Shown: positions 51,670-60,389 of the stretch, one piece after another
How the letters are laid out: the number at the start of each line of letters is the position of its first letter
How positions within the stretch are numbered: position 1 is the first letter of the stretch
Source of the DNA: Novosphingobium decolorationis
GTDB lineage: Bacteria > Pseudomonadota > Alphaproteobacteria > Sphingomonadales > Sphingomonadaceae
DNA length: 64,000 nucleotides
NCBI RefSeq assembly: GCF_018417475.1
Contig: NZ_CP054856.1
Span: 3,937,001-4,001,000, forward strand
Direction of reading: 5' to 3'
Notes under the pieces: model-generated
The model's input: only the letters and a program-made list of their open reading frames with translations
Told to the model about the DNA's origin: nothing
Database searches by the model: none
Made by a program: the position numbers and the translations under genes

Positions 51670-52671
51670 ATGGATCACACGCTCGCCTTGCCGCTGCTGA
51701 TCGGCCTCGTCGGCCTTGCGCTGGCCTTCGACTTCCTGAACGGCCTGCACGATGCGGCCAACGCCATTGCGACCGTGGTGGCCACGCGTCTGCTTTCGCC
51801 GGTGGTCGCGGTGCTCTTCGCCGCGAGCGGCAACTTCATCGCCTACTGGTTCGTGGGTCTTCACGTTGCCGAGACGGTGGGCAAGGGCATCGTCGATGCC
51901 GACGCGATCACACCCGCGGTGGTCTTCGGGGCGCTGGTAGGGGCGATGTTCTGGAACGTCGTCACCTGGCTCAAGGGCATTCCCTCCAGCTCCAGCCATG
52001 CACTGATCGGCGGCCTTCTGGGCGCGGGCATGATGCATGGCGGCTTCGGGGTGGTCGAAAGCTCGGGAACGACCAAGACGGTTGTGGCGATCTTCCTTTC
52101 GCCGATGATCGGTTTTGTGATCGCGATGGTGCTGATGCTGCTGACCAGTTGGCTGTTCAAGGGTACCAGCCCGCGCGGTTCGACTACCGTCTTCAAGGCG
52201 CTGCACCTGTTTTCCTCGGCGGCCTATTCGATCAGCCATGGGGGCAACGACGCGCAGAAGACCATGGGCATCATCGCGGTTCTGCTCTACTCGACCGGGC
52301 ACCTTGAGGGTGGTTTCCACGTACCCGAATGGGTCGTGCTCTCCTGCTACACCGCGATTGCTCTGGGCACGCTGTCGGGGGGCTGGAAGATCATCAAGAC
52401 GATGGGCTCCAAGCTGACCAAGCTCAACCACCACTCGGGTTTCTGCGCCTCGACGGCCGGTTCCATCGTCGTCTTCGGGGCGAGCGCCATGGGCATTCCC
52501 GTCTCGACCACGCACGCCATCACCGGTTCGGTCGTGGGCACGGGCGCGGCCCGCCGCGCCAGCGCGGTGCGCTGGTCGGTCGCGAGCCGCGTGATCGTCG
52601 CCTGGTTCATCACCATTCCGGCCAGCGCCATCGTCGGGGCCATCTTCTACCTTCTCACGCGGGCCTTCTGA
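51670..52671 (+). CDS. pit: PiT-family inorganic phosphate transporter
   Basis: PiT proteins import metal-phosphate with protons. The 333 residues have about ten membrane segments and the two family signatures. The first is FDFLNGLHDAANAIATVVAT, the second SISHGGNDAQKTMGIIAVLL. GIPSSSSHALIGG and GIPVSTTHAITGS mark the inverted halves. It lies 16 bp after the NUDIX-DUF47 gene, the standard DUF47-pit pairing, in which DUF47 is thought to control uptake. Confidence 0.95.
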   Translation: MDHTLALPLLIGLVGLALAFDFLNGLHDAANAIATVVATRLLSPVVAVLFAASGNFIAYWFVGLHVAETVGKGIVDADAITPAVVFGALVGAMFWNVVTWLKGIPSSSSHALIGGLLGAGMMHGGFGVVESSGTTKTVVAIFLSPMIGFVIAMVLMLLTSWLFKGTSPRGSTTVFKALHLFSSAAYSISHGGNDAQKTMGIIAVLLYSTGHLEGGFHVPEWVVLSCYTAIALGTLSGGWKIIKTMGSKLTKLNHHSGFCASTAGSIVVFGASAMGIPVSTTHAITGSVVGTGAARRASAVRWSVASRVIVAWFITIPASAIVGAIFYLLTRAF

Positions 52672-52690
52672 CCCGGTCCCGATGACATGC

Positions 52691-52714
52691 CTCCCCCTCG
52701 ACATCCCGGGGGAG
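52691..52714 (+). terminator. Hairpin after pit, possible weak terminator
   Basis: CTCCCCC (52691-52697) pairs with GGGGGAG (52708-52714) around a 10-base loop, 19 bp after the pit stop. No T run follows, so it may be a 3'-protecting hairpin or a rho-dependent site rather than an intrinsic terminator. Confidence 0.4.
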
Positions 52715-52757
52715 AGGCCCTAGGCCTGCCGGGCATAGCCAGAGGGATGCCGGCGCC

Positions 52758-53426
52758 GTGAAGCTCATCATTGGAAACAAGAATTATTCCAGCTGGTCGC
52801 TGCGCGCCTGGCTGGCCTGCAAGCAGTCGGGACTTCATTTCGAGGAACTGACCGTGCCGATGCTGGGCGAGGACTGGCAGCACGTCCAGACAAGCAGCGA
52901 AGAGCTCGCCCCCAGCCACGGCAAGGTGCCGATCCTGTGGGACGGCGAGGCGGTCGTCTGGGACAGCCTCGCGATCATCGACTACCTCGCCGACAAGGTC
53001 GGGCGCGACCGGTTCTGGCCCAAGGACGAGGCCGCGCGCGCCATGGCGCGCTCGATGGTGGCCGAAATGCACTCCAGCTACCTGCCGCTGCGCCGCACCT
53101 TGCCGATGAACGTGCGCAAGCGCATTCCCGATGCCCCGATGACCGACGAGGTGCGCGCCGACATCGTGCGCATCCTCACGCTCTGGGCCGAGGCGCGCGC
53201 GCGCTTCGGCAAGGGCGGTCCGTTCCTCTTCGGCACCTTCGGCGCGGCTGACCTGATCTACGCGCCCGTCGTCAGCCGCTTCCTCACGTACGGCATCGGC
53301 GTGCCCGGTTTCGCGCAGGCCTACATGCAGGCGGTGTGGGAGCACGACTGGATGCAGGCCTGGATCGCGGCGGCCGAGGCCGAGGAATGGGTCATCGAAC
53401 AGTACGAGATCCCGGAGAAGTCATGA
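52758..53426 (+). CDS. Glutathione S-transferase family protein
   Basis: The 222-residue protein has an N-terminal thioredoxin-like domain (LIIGNKNYSSWSLRAWLACK, GKVPILWDGEAVVWDSLAII) with the glutathione-binding Ser-Ser-Trp and the VP and DS motifs. An all-helical C-terminal domain follows. The GTG start at 52758 has only a weak AGAGGG upstream. The stop overlaps the S1/P1 nuclease start (ATGA), so both are co-translated. The substrate is unknown. Confidence 0.9.
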   Translation: MKLIIGNKNYSSWSLRAWLACKQSGLHFEELTVPMLGEDWQHVQTSSEELAPSHGKVPILWDGEAVVWDSLAIIDYLADKVGRDRFWPKDEAARAMARSMVAEMHSSYLPLRRTLPMNVRKRIPDAPMTDEVRADIVRILTLWAEARARFGKGGPFLFGTFGAADLIYAPVVSRFLTYGIGVPGFAQAYMQAVWEHDWMQAWIAAAEAEEWVIEQYEIPEKS

Positions 53427-54289
53427 TGCGCCGTCTGCTCAACATCGTGGCGGCCCTTGCCGCGCTTGCAGGGTTCGCGCTGTCGAGCGCGCCCGCGCTG
53501 GCCTGGGGGGCGATGGGCCACCGGACCGTGGGCGCCATTGCCTGGAAGAACGTGAAGCCAGCGACGCGCGCCGCGATGGCGCGCCTGCTGGCGCACCAGG
53601 GCGAGATGGATACGCCGCGCTGTTCGATGAAGACGCTTGAGGATGCCGCCGTGTGGCCGGACTGCATCAAGGGCGAGCGCTGGCGCTTTGCCTATGCCTC
53701 CTCGTGGCACTACCACGACCAGCCGATCTGCGGCACCTTCGACATCAAGAGCGAGTGCCGTGACGGCAACTGCGTGACCGCGCAGATCGATCGCAACGCG
53801 AAGCTTCTCGCCAACCGCAAGCTTGCCCCGATCCTGCGCCTGGAAGCGCTGGCCTTTCTCGTCCATTTCGTGGGCGACGTGCACCAGCCCCTTCACGTGG
53901 GCGAAAACCATGACCTTGGCGGAAACCGCGTGAAGGCCGACTATGGCATGGCGCCCGGACGTAACCTCCACTCGATCTGGGACGGGGTGCTGGCCGAGCG
54001 TGCGATCACGTCGGCGCGCCCGCCGCTCGTGCGCACCTATAGCGCAGAGGAGAAGGCCCAACTGGCCACTGGCGAGACCGAGGACTGGGCGCGTGAAAGC
54101 TACGAGGTTTCGCGCGACTTCCTTTATCCGGCGGCGTTCGGGGGAACGCTGCCGTGCGAGACGAAGGAGGCTGGCAAGGTCGTCTGGGACAACGCGGCGA
54201 TTGAAAAGGCGATTCCCATTGTCGACCGGCGAATCGAGCAGGCGGGCCTGCGGCTTGCACAGATGCTCGATGCCGCGCTGGCAGGCTGA
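53423..54289 (+). CDS. Exported S1/P1-type zinc nuclease
   Basis: S1/P1 nucleases cut single-stranded DNA and RNA with a trinuclear zinc site. The 288 residues have a signal peptide ending ALA (27). The mature Trp28 is the N-terminal zinc ligand, followed by GAMGHRTVG. Other ligands lie in VWPDCIKG, SSWHYHD, HFVGDVHQPLHVGENHDLGG and NLHSIWD. Length is usual. It overlaps the GST gene by four bases; a functional link is not obvious. A second ATG at 53426 is an alternative start. Confidence 0.92.
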   Translation: MMRRLLNIVAALAALAGFALSSAPALAWGAMGHRTVGAIAWKNVKPATRAAMARLLAHQGEMDTPRCSMKTLEDAAVWPDCIKGERWRFAYASSWHYHDQPICGTFDIKSECRDGNCVTAQIDRNAKLLANRKLAPILRLEALAFLVHFVGDVHQPLHVGENHDLGGNRVKADYGMAPGRNLHSIWDGVLAERAITSARPPLVRTYSAEEKAQLATGETEDWARESYEVSRDFLYPAAFGGTLPCETKEAGKVVWDNAAIEKAIPIVDRRIEQAGLRLAQMLDAALAG

Positions 54290-54426
54290 GCCGCAACCGG
54301 CTGCCTAGGGGCTGACCCTGAGATCGGATGGGGGGAATCCCCCGCTACGGCGAGGAACGTGGTCCGCGCCTTGGAACTGCCCCTGGGCGGGCGTAGTCCG
54401 GTTCCATCCATGCGATGGAGGACAGG

Positions 54427-54843
54427 ATGCTGTACAGGAAGATCGTTGCCGCACTGGGCCTGGGCCTGCTGCTGGCCGGGGCCCCCTTGAGTGCGGACCC
54501 GCCGCGCCGGCACGACAACCGTCACGATAATCGACACGATAATCGTCATGATAACCGTCACGATAACAGGCACCACGACAACAACCGCTACGATTCGCAC
54601 GGGCGCTATCACGAGCCCCAGCGCATCACCCGCAACAGCCACGTCTGGCGCGGATCGGATGGCCACTACCACTGCAAGCGGGACAACGGCACGACCGGGC
54701 TTCTGGTCGGTGCGGGCCTCGGCGCGCTGGCAGGCAACGCCCTTGCCGGAGGGCAGGACAAGACCATCGGCTCGCTTGTCGGGGGCGCGCTTGGCGGGGC
54801 CATCGGCCGCTCGATCGACCGGGGCGACCTGAAGTGCCATTGA
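54427..54843 (+). CDS. Exported glycine-zipper protein with HDNR tandem repeats
   Basis: From ATG 54427 (GGAGG five bases upstream) it has 138 residues; ATG 54415 is weaker. A signal peptide (ends near SADP) is followed by five exact-to-near HDNR repeats, then a His/Arg-rich basic stretch. A conserved WRGSDGHYHCKRDNGTTGLL segment and a glycine-zipper membrane-type region (GAGLGALAGNALAGGQDKT and GSLVGGALGGAIGRSIDRG) follow. Glycine-zipper proteins associate with the outer membrane. The function of the repeats is unknown; they could bind metals or anionic polymers. A strong terminator follows. Confidence 0.8.
   Translation: MLYRKIVAALGLGLLLAGAPLSADPPRRHDNRHDNRHDNRHDNRHDNRHHDNNRYDSHGRYHEPQRITRNSHVWRGSDGHYHCKRDNGTTGLLVGAGLGALAGNALAGGQDKTIGSLVGGALGGAIGRSIDRGDLKCH
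54511..54570 (+). repeat. Five 12-bp tandem repeats encoding HDNR
   Basis: Five units of CAYGAYAAYMGN follow without gaps. The encoded peptide is constant while third positions vary (CGT, CGA, AGG for Arg; AAC or AAT for Asn). This indicates selection on the protein rather than a fresh duplication. Unit number may vary between strains. Confidence 0.9.
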
Positions 54844-54886
54844 TGGGATGACAAGGGCAGGCGGGCAGTCGCGCCCGACTGGATGG

Positions 54887-54921
54887 AAACGGCCCGGCAG
54901 GTCTCCCCTGCCGGGCCGTTT
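54887..54921 (+). terminator. Bidirectional terminator between the glycine-zipper gene and phzF
   Basis: A 15-bp perfect stem AAACGGCCCGGCAGG / CCTGCCGGGCCGTTT with loop TCTCC ends both convergent transcripts. Each strand has a run of three T at the stem end. The stem is long enough to compensate for the short T run. Confidence 0.8.
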
Positions 54922-54942
54922 CGCGTTCGCTGACCGTGCGGG

Positions 54943-55824
54943 TCAGGCGTGGAGGTGGCCGCTGGCGCAGGTGACGCAGTGCCCGCCGACCTCGACCGCG
55001 CCGTCCGCCGCGACCCGAAGCGCAATCCGGCCTGCCCGTCCAACCCGGCTTCCCTGGGTGGCATTGTAGCGCGCCTCGCCCGGGCCGAGCTCGCCCGCGC
55101 GCCTGCGCACGATCGCGACCGCGCCGTTGCCGCTGCCGCAGACAGGGTCCTCGGGAATGGCGTCAGCGGGGCAGAACGAGCGGACCTCGATATCCGCCGG
55201 ACCACCATCGGCATGGGGGGCATAGACGCTGGTGCCGGTGGCCTTCACGCTGCGTTCGAAGGCGGCGCCGCGCGTAAGATCGGGCTCGAGCGCGAGGACG
55301 TCCTGCGCGCTTCTCAGCCGCGCCACGACCCAGACCGCGCCGACGTCCACGCGCACCGGTTCGAGGGCTCGGTCGATGGGGGCACCGAGATAGGCTTCAA
55401 GATCGGCAATGGCGGCCTCGCCCAGCGGGGTAACCTGGGCTTCGGGCAGGGTGAAGACGAGGCGGGCCGTGCCGTCGGCCTCCTCGATGCGGATCGGGAC
55501 AAGCCCGCGCGCACATTCCTGGACAATCCCCTCGGGGCCCGGTGAAACCCGGCCCGCCGCGATCATCGCGTGCGCGCTCCCCAGTGTGGGGTGCCCGGCG
55601 AAGGGCAGTTCGCTGGCCGGCGTGAAGATGCGCAGGCGATAGTCGGCGCGCGGGTCGCTGGGCGGCAGCACGAAGGTCGTCTCGGACAGGTTGGTCCAGC
55701 GTGCGATGGTCTGCATCTCGGCCTCGGACAGGCCCTGGGCATCCAGGACAACGGCGACGGGATTCCCGTAGAAGGGCACCTGGGAAAAGACATCGACGAC
55801 CGTGTAGGCGCGTGGGAGAGGCAT
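54943..55824 (-). CDS. PhzF-family isomerase-like protein
   Basis: PhzF-family proteins share a diaminopimelate-epimerase-like fold. The 293 residues show YTVVDVFSQVPFYGNPVAVV at the start, TNLSETTFVLPP, FTPASELPFAGHPTLGSAHA and EDPVCGSGNGAVA near the C-terminus. The catalytic Glu of phenazine PhzF lies in the SETTF stretch. There are no other phenazine genes, so the substrate is unknown. It lies 18 bp after a cupin gene in the same direction. Confidence 0.9.
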   Translation of the reverse strand: MPLPRAYTVVDVFSQVPFYGNPVAVVLDAQGLSEAEMQTIARWTNLSETTFVLPPSDPRADYRLRIFTPASELPFAGHPTLGSAHAMIAAGRVSPGPEGIVQECARGLVPIRIEEADGTARLVFTLPEAQVTPLGEAAIADLEAYLGAPIDRALEPVRVDVGAVWVVARLRSAQDVLALEPDLTRGAAFERSVKATGTSVYAPHADGGPADIEVRSFCPADAIPEDPVCGSGNGAVAIVRRRAGELGPGEARYNATQGSRVGRAGRIALRVAADGAVEVGGHCVTCASGHLHA

Positions 55825-55842
55825 CGGGGAGAGTTCCGTGGT

Positions 55843-56316
55843 TCAGGTGGTGGCAGAGGCGGGACGGGCGCCGGGATAGGGCGTGCCGTCCTTGTGGACG
55901 AAGCCGCGCTCGTCCCAGGCCATGTCGATATCGGAATAGCAGCCGCCCCGTTCCGGGCCAGCGCTGATCGCGACGAAGGTGCAGGGTGCATCGCTCTCGT
56001 TGATGAGGCAATGGCCATCGGGCGCGCCCGCGGGCCAGGCGCAGATTTCGCCTGCGCGCAGCAGGGTTCGCCCTGCGTCCTCGACCAGCACGGCTTCGCC
56101 CGCGAGCATCACGAGAAGTTCGTCCTGCCCCTCGTGCCAGTGGCGCTGGCTTGACCAGGCGCCGGGCTCAAGCGTGACGTGGCTGGCGCCCATCTGCGTG
56201 AGGCCGCCGGGACCTGCGAGCCGTGCCCACCAGCGCCCGGCGACGGCCGCGTCGAAAGGCGCAGGGTATCCGGTGGCGTTCGTGCGGGGCAGGGCGTCGA
56301 GATCGATGCGGGGCAT
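55843..56316 (-). CDS. Cupin-domain protein
   Basis: The 157-residue small beta-barrel protein has cupin motif 1 in SSQRHWHEGQDELLVMLAGE (two His and one Glu for metal) and a degenerate motif 2 with PDGHCLINESDAP. GAGGAGAG precedes the ATG. It heads a two-gene operon with phzF and diverges from dapE across 60 bp. Enzyme or binding function cannot be told. Confidence 0.85.
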   Translation of the reverse strand: MPRIDLDALPRTNATGYPAPFDAAVAGRWWARLAGPGGLTQMGASHVTLEPGAWSSQRHWHEGQDELLVMLAGEAVLVEDAGRTLLRAGEICAWPAGAPDGHCLINESDAPCTFVAISAGPERGGCYSDIDMAWDERGFVHKDGTPYPGARPASATT

Positions 56317-56376
56317 GGCGGTCTCTCCTCAAGAGGCTATGGTCAAGACGCAAGGGCTGTGCGATGGCGCATTCCT

Positions 56377-57522
56377 ATGTCCCAGACCCTGCCCCTTACC
56401 GCAAGCGCCCTTGAACGGGCCGAAGCGCTGATCGCCTGCCCCAGTGTCACCCCGGCCACCGGCATGGTGTTCGACTGCCTGGAAGAGCAGCTGGCCCCGC
56501 TCGGCTTCGAGGTCCACCGCTTCGTGGCGGGCGAGGCGCCCGACGGTCCGGTCGAGAATCTCTACGCGGTGCGCCGCGGCCCGGAAGGCAGCCGCCACTT
56601 CAGCTTCGCGGGCCACGTCGATGTGGTCCCGCCGGGCGAGGGCTGGACCTCGGGCCCGTTCCTGCCGGAACGGCGCGGCGAACTTCTCTACGGGCGCGGC
56701 GCGGTCGACATGAAGGGCTCGGTCGCCTCGATGATCGCGGCGGCCGCCGAGATCCCGGCTGAGGCGGGCACGATCAGCTTCATCATCACCGGCGACGAGG
56801 AAGGCCCCGCGACCTATGGCACGCGCGCGCTGATGGACTGGATGGCGGCCCATGGCGAGAAGCCCGATCTGATCCTCGTGGGCGAGCCGACCTCGGTCCA
56901 TCGCCTCGGCGACATGATGAAGATCGGCCGCCGCGGCTCGGTCAACATCTTCCTCTCGGTAGAGGGCGTGCAGGGCCACGTTGCCTACCCGCACCTTGCC
57001 GATAACCCGATCACCAAGCTGGTCGCGATGCTGGGCGAACTCGACGCGCTCGTGCTCGACGAAGGTACCGACTGGTTCCAGGCCTCGAACCTGGAAGTCA
57101 CCGATCTTACCGTCGGCAATCCGGCGCACAACGTCATTCCCGCGAGGGCCGAGGCGCGCATTTCGATCCGCTTCAACGACCTGCATACAGGGGCCGAACT
57201 GGGCGAACGGGTCATCGCGATCGCCGAGAAGCACGGTGGCAGTGCGCGCCCCGTCATCTCGGGCGAATCCTTCCTGACCCAGCCGGGCGAATTTTCCGAC
57301 CTGCTGGCCGAGGCAATCCGCGCCGAGACCGGGGTGGAACCGGAGCTTTCGACCGGGGGCGGTACGTCCGATGCACGCTTCCTCAAGGACATCGCGCCTG
57401 TCATCGAATTCGGCCTGTGCAACGCAACCATGCACAAGCGTGACGAGGCCGTGGCCATCGCGGACCTGGAAACGCTCGCGCGGATCTATACACGGGTAAC
57501 CCAAGCGGCTCTGCGGGCTTGA
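56377..57522 (+). CDS. dapE: Succinyl-diaminopimelate desuccinylase DapE
   Basis: DapE removes succinate from N-succinyl-diaminopimelate in lysine and peptidoglycan synthesis. From ATG 56377 it has 381 residues, the family length. Zinc ligands and catalytic residues are visible: SFAGHVDVVPPGEGW (His and Asp), GRGAVDMKGS, GDEEGPATYGT (catalytic Glu) and VGEPTS. GIEFGLCNATMHK-type residues are near the C-terminus. No clear Shine-Dalgarno is seen. dapB of the same pathway lies 4.4 kb downstream. Confidence 0.95.
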   Translation: MSQTLPLTASALERAEALIACPSVTPATGMVFDCLEEQLAPLGFEVHRFVAGEAPDGPVENLYAVRRGPEGSRHFSFAGHVDVVPPGEGWTSGPFLPERRGELLYGRGAVDMKGSVASMIAAAAEIPAEAGTISFIITGDEEGPATYGTRALMDWMAAHGEKPDLILVGEPTSVHRLGDMMKIGRRGSVNIFLSVEGVQGHVAYPHLADNPITKLVAMLGELDALVLDEGTDWFQASNLEVTDLTVGNPAHNVIPARAEARISIRFNDLHTGAELGERVIAIAEKHGGSARPVISGESFLTQPGEFSDLLAEAIRAETGVEPELSTGGGTSDARFLKDIAPVIEFGLCNATMHKRDEAVAIADLETLARIYTRVTQAALRA

Positions 57523-57545
57523 AAAAACCGCTCGCACTTGCGAGC
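57522..57545 (-). terminator. Leftward terminator-like hairpin after dapE
   Basis: GCTCGC-ACTT-GCGAGC is preceded on the plus strand by six A. Read on the minus strand it is a 6-bp stem followed by GGTTTTTT. It would therefore stop leftward transcripts, although the genes on both sides run rightward. It may block antisense transcription into dapE. Confidence 0.55.
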
Positions 57546-57603
57546 CTGACAGGATGAGGGGCCGCCACCACGCGTGAGCCCGGGGGATAAGGGTTCTAAA
57601 GCG

Positions 57604-58842
57604 ATGGTGCGTTTCTGGTTCAAGGTGCCCCTGTGGCAGCGGGTGATTGCCGCGCTGGTTCTGGGCATCGCCGTCGGGATCTGGTGGGGGCCGGAGGCGG
57701 CCTCGATCAAGTGGATCGGTGACTTCTTCATCAAGTCGGTGAAGATGCTGGTGGTCCCGCTGATCTTCTTCTCGCTGGTCTCGGGCGTTACCGCCATCGG
57801 CGACTTGCGCAAGCTGGGGGCGGTCGGTGGCCGCGCCATGCTGCTTTTCGTCGTCACCGGGCAGATCGCGGTGTGGCTGGGCCTGTTTCTGGGCACCATG
57901 CTCAAGCCCGGCGAGGGCCTCGATACCAGTCGCCTTCAGTTGGGCGCGGTCCCCCCGCCCAACGAGACTACCGCAGTCGACATGATCCTCTCGATGATTC
58001 CGGAAAGCCCGGTCAAGGTCATGGCCGACGCGCAGGTTCTCCCGCTCATCGTCTTTGCCATGCTGATTGGCGTGGGCATCCTCATGGCCAAGGAAGAAGG
58101 CCACCCGCTCATCAAGATCTTCGATGCGGGCTCGGTGGTCATGCAGAAGGTCACGATGATCGTGATGGAGCTGACCCCGTTCGGCGTCTTTGCGCTGATG
58201 GCCTGGGTGGCGGGCACGCTGGGGCAGGACGCGCTCATCGCGCTCGCCAAGCTGGTCGGCCTCAACTACCTCGGCTGTATTATCATCATCGTGGGCATCT
58301 ACGGCGCGATGATCCATTTCCTCGCGCGCCTGCCGGTGCATGACTTCTTCCGCGGCATCGTCGATGCCATGGCGGTCAGCTATTCCACCGCCTCCTCGAA
58401 CGCGACGCTGCCTGTCACCATGCGCTGCACCGAGCGCAACCTGGGCGTCTCGAACGCGGTTGCCAGCTTCGTCGTGTCGCTGGGCGCCACGATCAACATG
58501 AACGGCACGGCGATGTACCTCGGGCTTGCCACACTGTTCGGCGCGCAGGTCTTCGGGGTCGAGCTCGACTGGGGGGCCTACTTCCTGATCTCGATCCTCT
58601 CCACGCTGGGCGCGGTGGGGGCGGCCGGCATTCCGGGCGCGGGCCTCATCATGATGGCGCTGGTCTTTGGCGCGGTCGGCGTGCCGCTCGAGACCATCGC
58701 GCTGGTCGCCGGTGTCGACCGCATCATGGACATGATGCGCACGACCACCAACGTCTCGGGCGATGCGGCCGTGGCGACCACGGTCGCGGTGATGACCGGC
58801 GAGATCGACCGTGCCGAAATGGTCAGCGCGGACGATGTCTGA
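57604..58842 (+). CDS. Dicarboxylate/amino acid:cation symporter (DAACS family)
   Basis: From ATG 57604 it has 412 residues; a GTG at 57574 would add ten. About eight helices and two re-entrant hairpins are expected. Family motifs are MLVVPLIFFSLVSGVTAIGD, STASSNATLPVTMRC (serine-rich hairpin), NMNGTAMYLGLATLF and GAAGIPGAGLIMMALVF. These fit GltP/DctA-type transporters, which take up glutamate, aspartate or C4-dicarboxylates with H+ or Na+. The exact substrate is not deducible. Confidence 0.92.
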   Translation: MVRFWFKVPLWQRVIAALVLGIAVGIWWGPEAASIKWIGDFFIKSVKMLVVPLIFFSLVSGVTAIGDLRKLGAVGGRAMLLFVVTGQIAVWLGLFLGTMLKPGEGLDTSRLQLGAVPPPNETTAVDMILSMIPESPVKVMADAQVLPLIVFAMLIGVGILMAKEEGHPLIKIFDAGSVVMQKVTMIVMELTPFGVFALMAWVAGTLGQDALIALAKLVGLNYLGCIIIIVGIYGAMIHFLARLPVHDFFRGIVDAMAVSYSTASSNATLPVTMRCTERNLGVSNAVASFVVSLGATINMNGTAMYLGLATLFGAQVFGVELDWGAYFLISILSTLGAVGAAGIPGAGLIMMALVFGAVGVPLETIALVAGVDRIMDMMRTTTNVSGDAAVATTVAVMTGEIDRAEMVSADDV

Positions 58843-58847
58843 TCGGG

Positions 58848-58872
58848 AAGGGCAGGGCTTGAACCTGCCCTT
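58848..58872. terminator. Hairpin between convergent genes, likely bidirectional terminator
   Basis: AAGGGCAGG / CCTGCCCTT, 9 bp with a 7-base loop, begins five bases after the symporter stop and runs up to the stop of the leftward lipoprotein gene. T runs are weak on both strands, so efficiency is uncertain. Confidence 0.5.
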
Positions 58873-58877
58873 GGCTC

Positions 58878-59291
58878 CTACTTCTCCAGCTTGACCGGCA
58901 CGAAAGGCGCAAGGCCGCAGCCGCCTGCGCGCTGGAAGCCGTTGCCGATGCGCTGCAGCGGATAGATGATGTCGTTGCGGCACAGGCGCGTCAGCGAGGT
59001 CTCGTAGGTGAAGGTGTCCGCCGCGCGCAGGCCCGAGCAGCGGTTGGGCAACGTGACGCGCCACACGTTCCGGCGGCCCGCACTCAGGAAGTCGATGGTG
59101 TAGTCGTCGCGAATCTCGGTCGACGAGAAACTGTTGAGCGGGAGGCAGTCGCGCGCCTCGCCGATTACTTCGGCAGCGGGCTCTGGCGGAGGTGCCGGGC
59201 GGGGCTCCCCTTGCGCGCAGGCGCCCAGCGCCAGCGGCGCGGCAAACGGTAGAAGGCGCACGAGGCTCCTGGTGGCGGCGTGAAATGGCAT
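58878..59291 (-). CDS. Small putative lipoprotein of unknown function
   Basis: From ATG 59291 the product is 137 residues. A lipoprotein signal with LALGAC (Cys25) is followed by a Pro-rich linker. The small Cys-containing domain reads EARDCLPLNSFSSTEIRDDY, RNVWRVTLPNRCSGLRAADT and RLCRNDIIYPLQR. The cysteine pairs suggest disulfides. Similar small proteins occur in sphingomonads without known function. The longer open frame overlaps the channel gene upstream and is rejected. Confidence 0.7.
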   Translation of the reverse strand: MPFHAATRSLVRLLPFAAPLALGACAQGEPRPAPPPEPAAEVIGEARDCLPLNSFSSTEIRDDYTIDFLSAGRRNVWRVTLPNRCSGLRAADTFTYETSLTRLCRNDIIYPLQRIGNGFQRAGGCGLAPFVPVKLEK

Positions 59292-59359
59292 CGGTGCTCT
59301 CCCATGGCGTCTCGGACTTCTGCAACGAAGGGGCATCCTGCCATGTTCCAGGCGGCGTG

Positions 59360-60298
59360 TCAGCGTGAAGGCTCGGGTTCGGCCTCGGCGGGACGCGGCA
59401 GGCGTGCGCCGCAGGCGTGGCAATGGCGCGCGCGGGGCAGGTGCTCGGCTTCGCCGCAGGCGGTGCAGGGCGGTGCGGGCGAGAGGCCGATGGCTCCGCG
59501 CGTGGCCCGGTCGAGCGATTCCGGCCCACGTCCCCGGTGCAGCGCGATCTCGCTGGTGACGATGCCGGTCGGCACCGCCAGTGTGCCCCAGCCCAGCAGC
59601 ATCATCAGCGCGGTCACGAACCGTCCCACGGGTGTTTGCGGGATGATGTCGCCATAGCCCACCGTCGTCATCGTGGTGATCGCCCAGTAGATCGAGACGG
59701 GAATCGAGGTGAAGCCGTGGGTGGGCCCCTCGATCACGTACATCAGCGAGCCCAGCACCACGACGATGAGCAGGACCGAGGCGAGGAACACCGCGATCTT
59801 GCGGCGACTTGCGGCCAGCGCGACGGCCAGTTGCTGGTACTCGGCGATGTAGGCGGTGAGCTTGAAGATACGAAAGACGCGCAGGAGCCGCAGCACCCGC
59901 ACGTCGATCAGGACATGGATCGCGGGGAACAGCAGCGCGAGATAGGTGGGCACCACCGCCAGCAGGTCGATGATGCCGTAGAAGCTCTTTGCGTACCGCC
60001 AGGGCTGGCGCAGGCACACGATCCGCAGCGCGTACTCGGCGGTGAACAGCGCGGTGAAGCCCCATTCGGCGAAGAGGAACTCGCGCGCCCAGCGGGCGTG
60101 GAGGTGGGGGGTCGAATCGGCGAAGACGACGCAGACCGACAGGAGGATCGCGGCGATCACGACCTTGTCGAACAGGCGGCCTGCAGGCGTCTCGGCCTCG
60201 AAGGCGATGCGGTAGATTCGCGCGCGCCAGCCTGGAGGCGGCCCGCCCCAGAGCGGGCGGGCCCGTGTTTCGTGTTCGAAAGTCTGCGCGTCCGCCAT
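59360..60298 (-). CDS. Voltage-gated-type potassium channel with a C-terminal zinc ribbon
   Basis: From ATG 60298 it has 312 residues. Six membrane helices are expected, with an S4-like Arg-rich helix (DVRVLRLLRVFRIFKL) and the K+ filter MTTVGYGD. The C-terminal end carries a four-cysteine zinc-ribbon-like segment (CTACGE...CHACGA) not usual in bacterial Kv channels. It probably conducts K+. A second, related channel lies across nth. Confidence 0.88.
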   Translation of the reverse strand: MADAQTFEHETRARPLWGGPPPGWRARIYRIAFEAETPAGRLFDKVVIAAILLSVCVVFADSTPHLHARWAREFLFAEWGFTALFTAEYALRIVCLRQPWRYAKSFYGIIDLLAVVPTYLALLFPAIHVLIDVRVLRLLRVFRIFKLTAYIAEYQQLAVALAASRRKIAVFLASVLLIVVVLGSLMYVIEGPTHGFTSIPVSIYWAITTMTTVGYGDIIPQTPVGRFVTALMMLLGWGTLAVPTGIVTSEIALHRGRGPESLDRATRGAIGLSPAPPCTACGEAEHLPRARHCHACGARLPRPAEAEPEPSR

Positions 60299-60389
60299 GC
60301 CCCCTCCTGGCTGCTTTGCGTGGCCCCTCAAGGACCTAGCCTAGACGCTTGGGGGGCTGCCTTGACCAGACGCAACCGGAGTGGGGATA

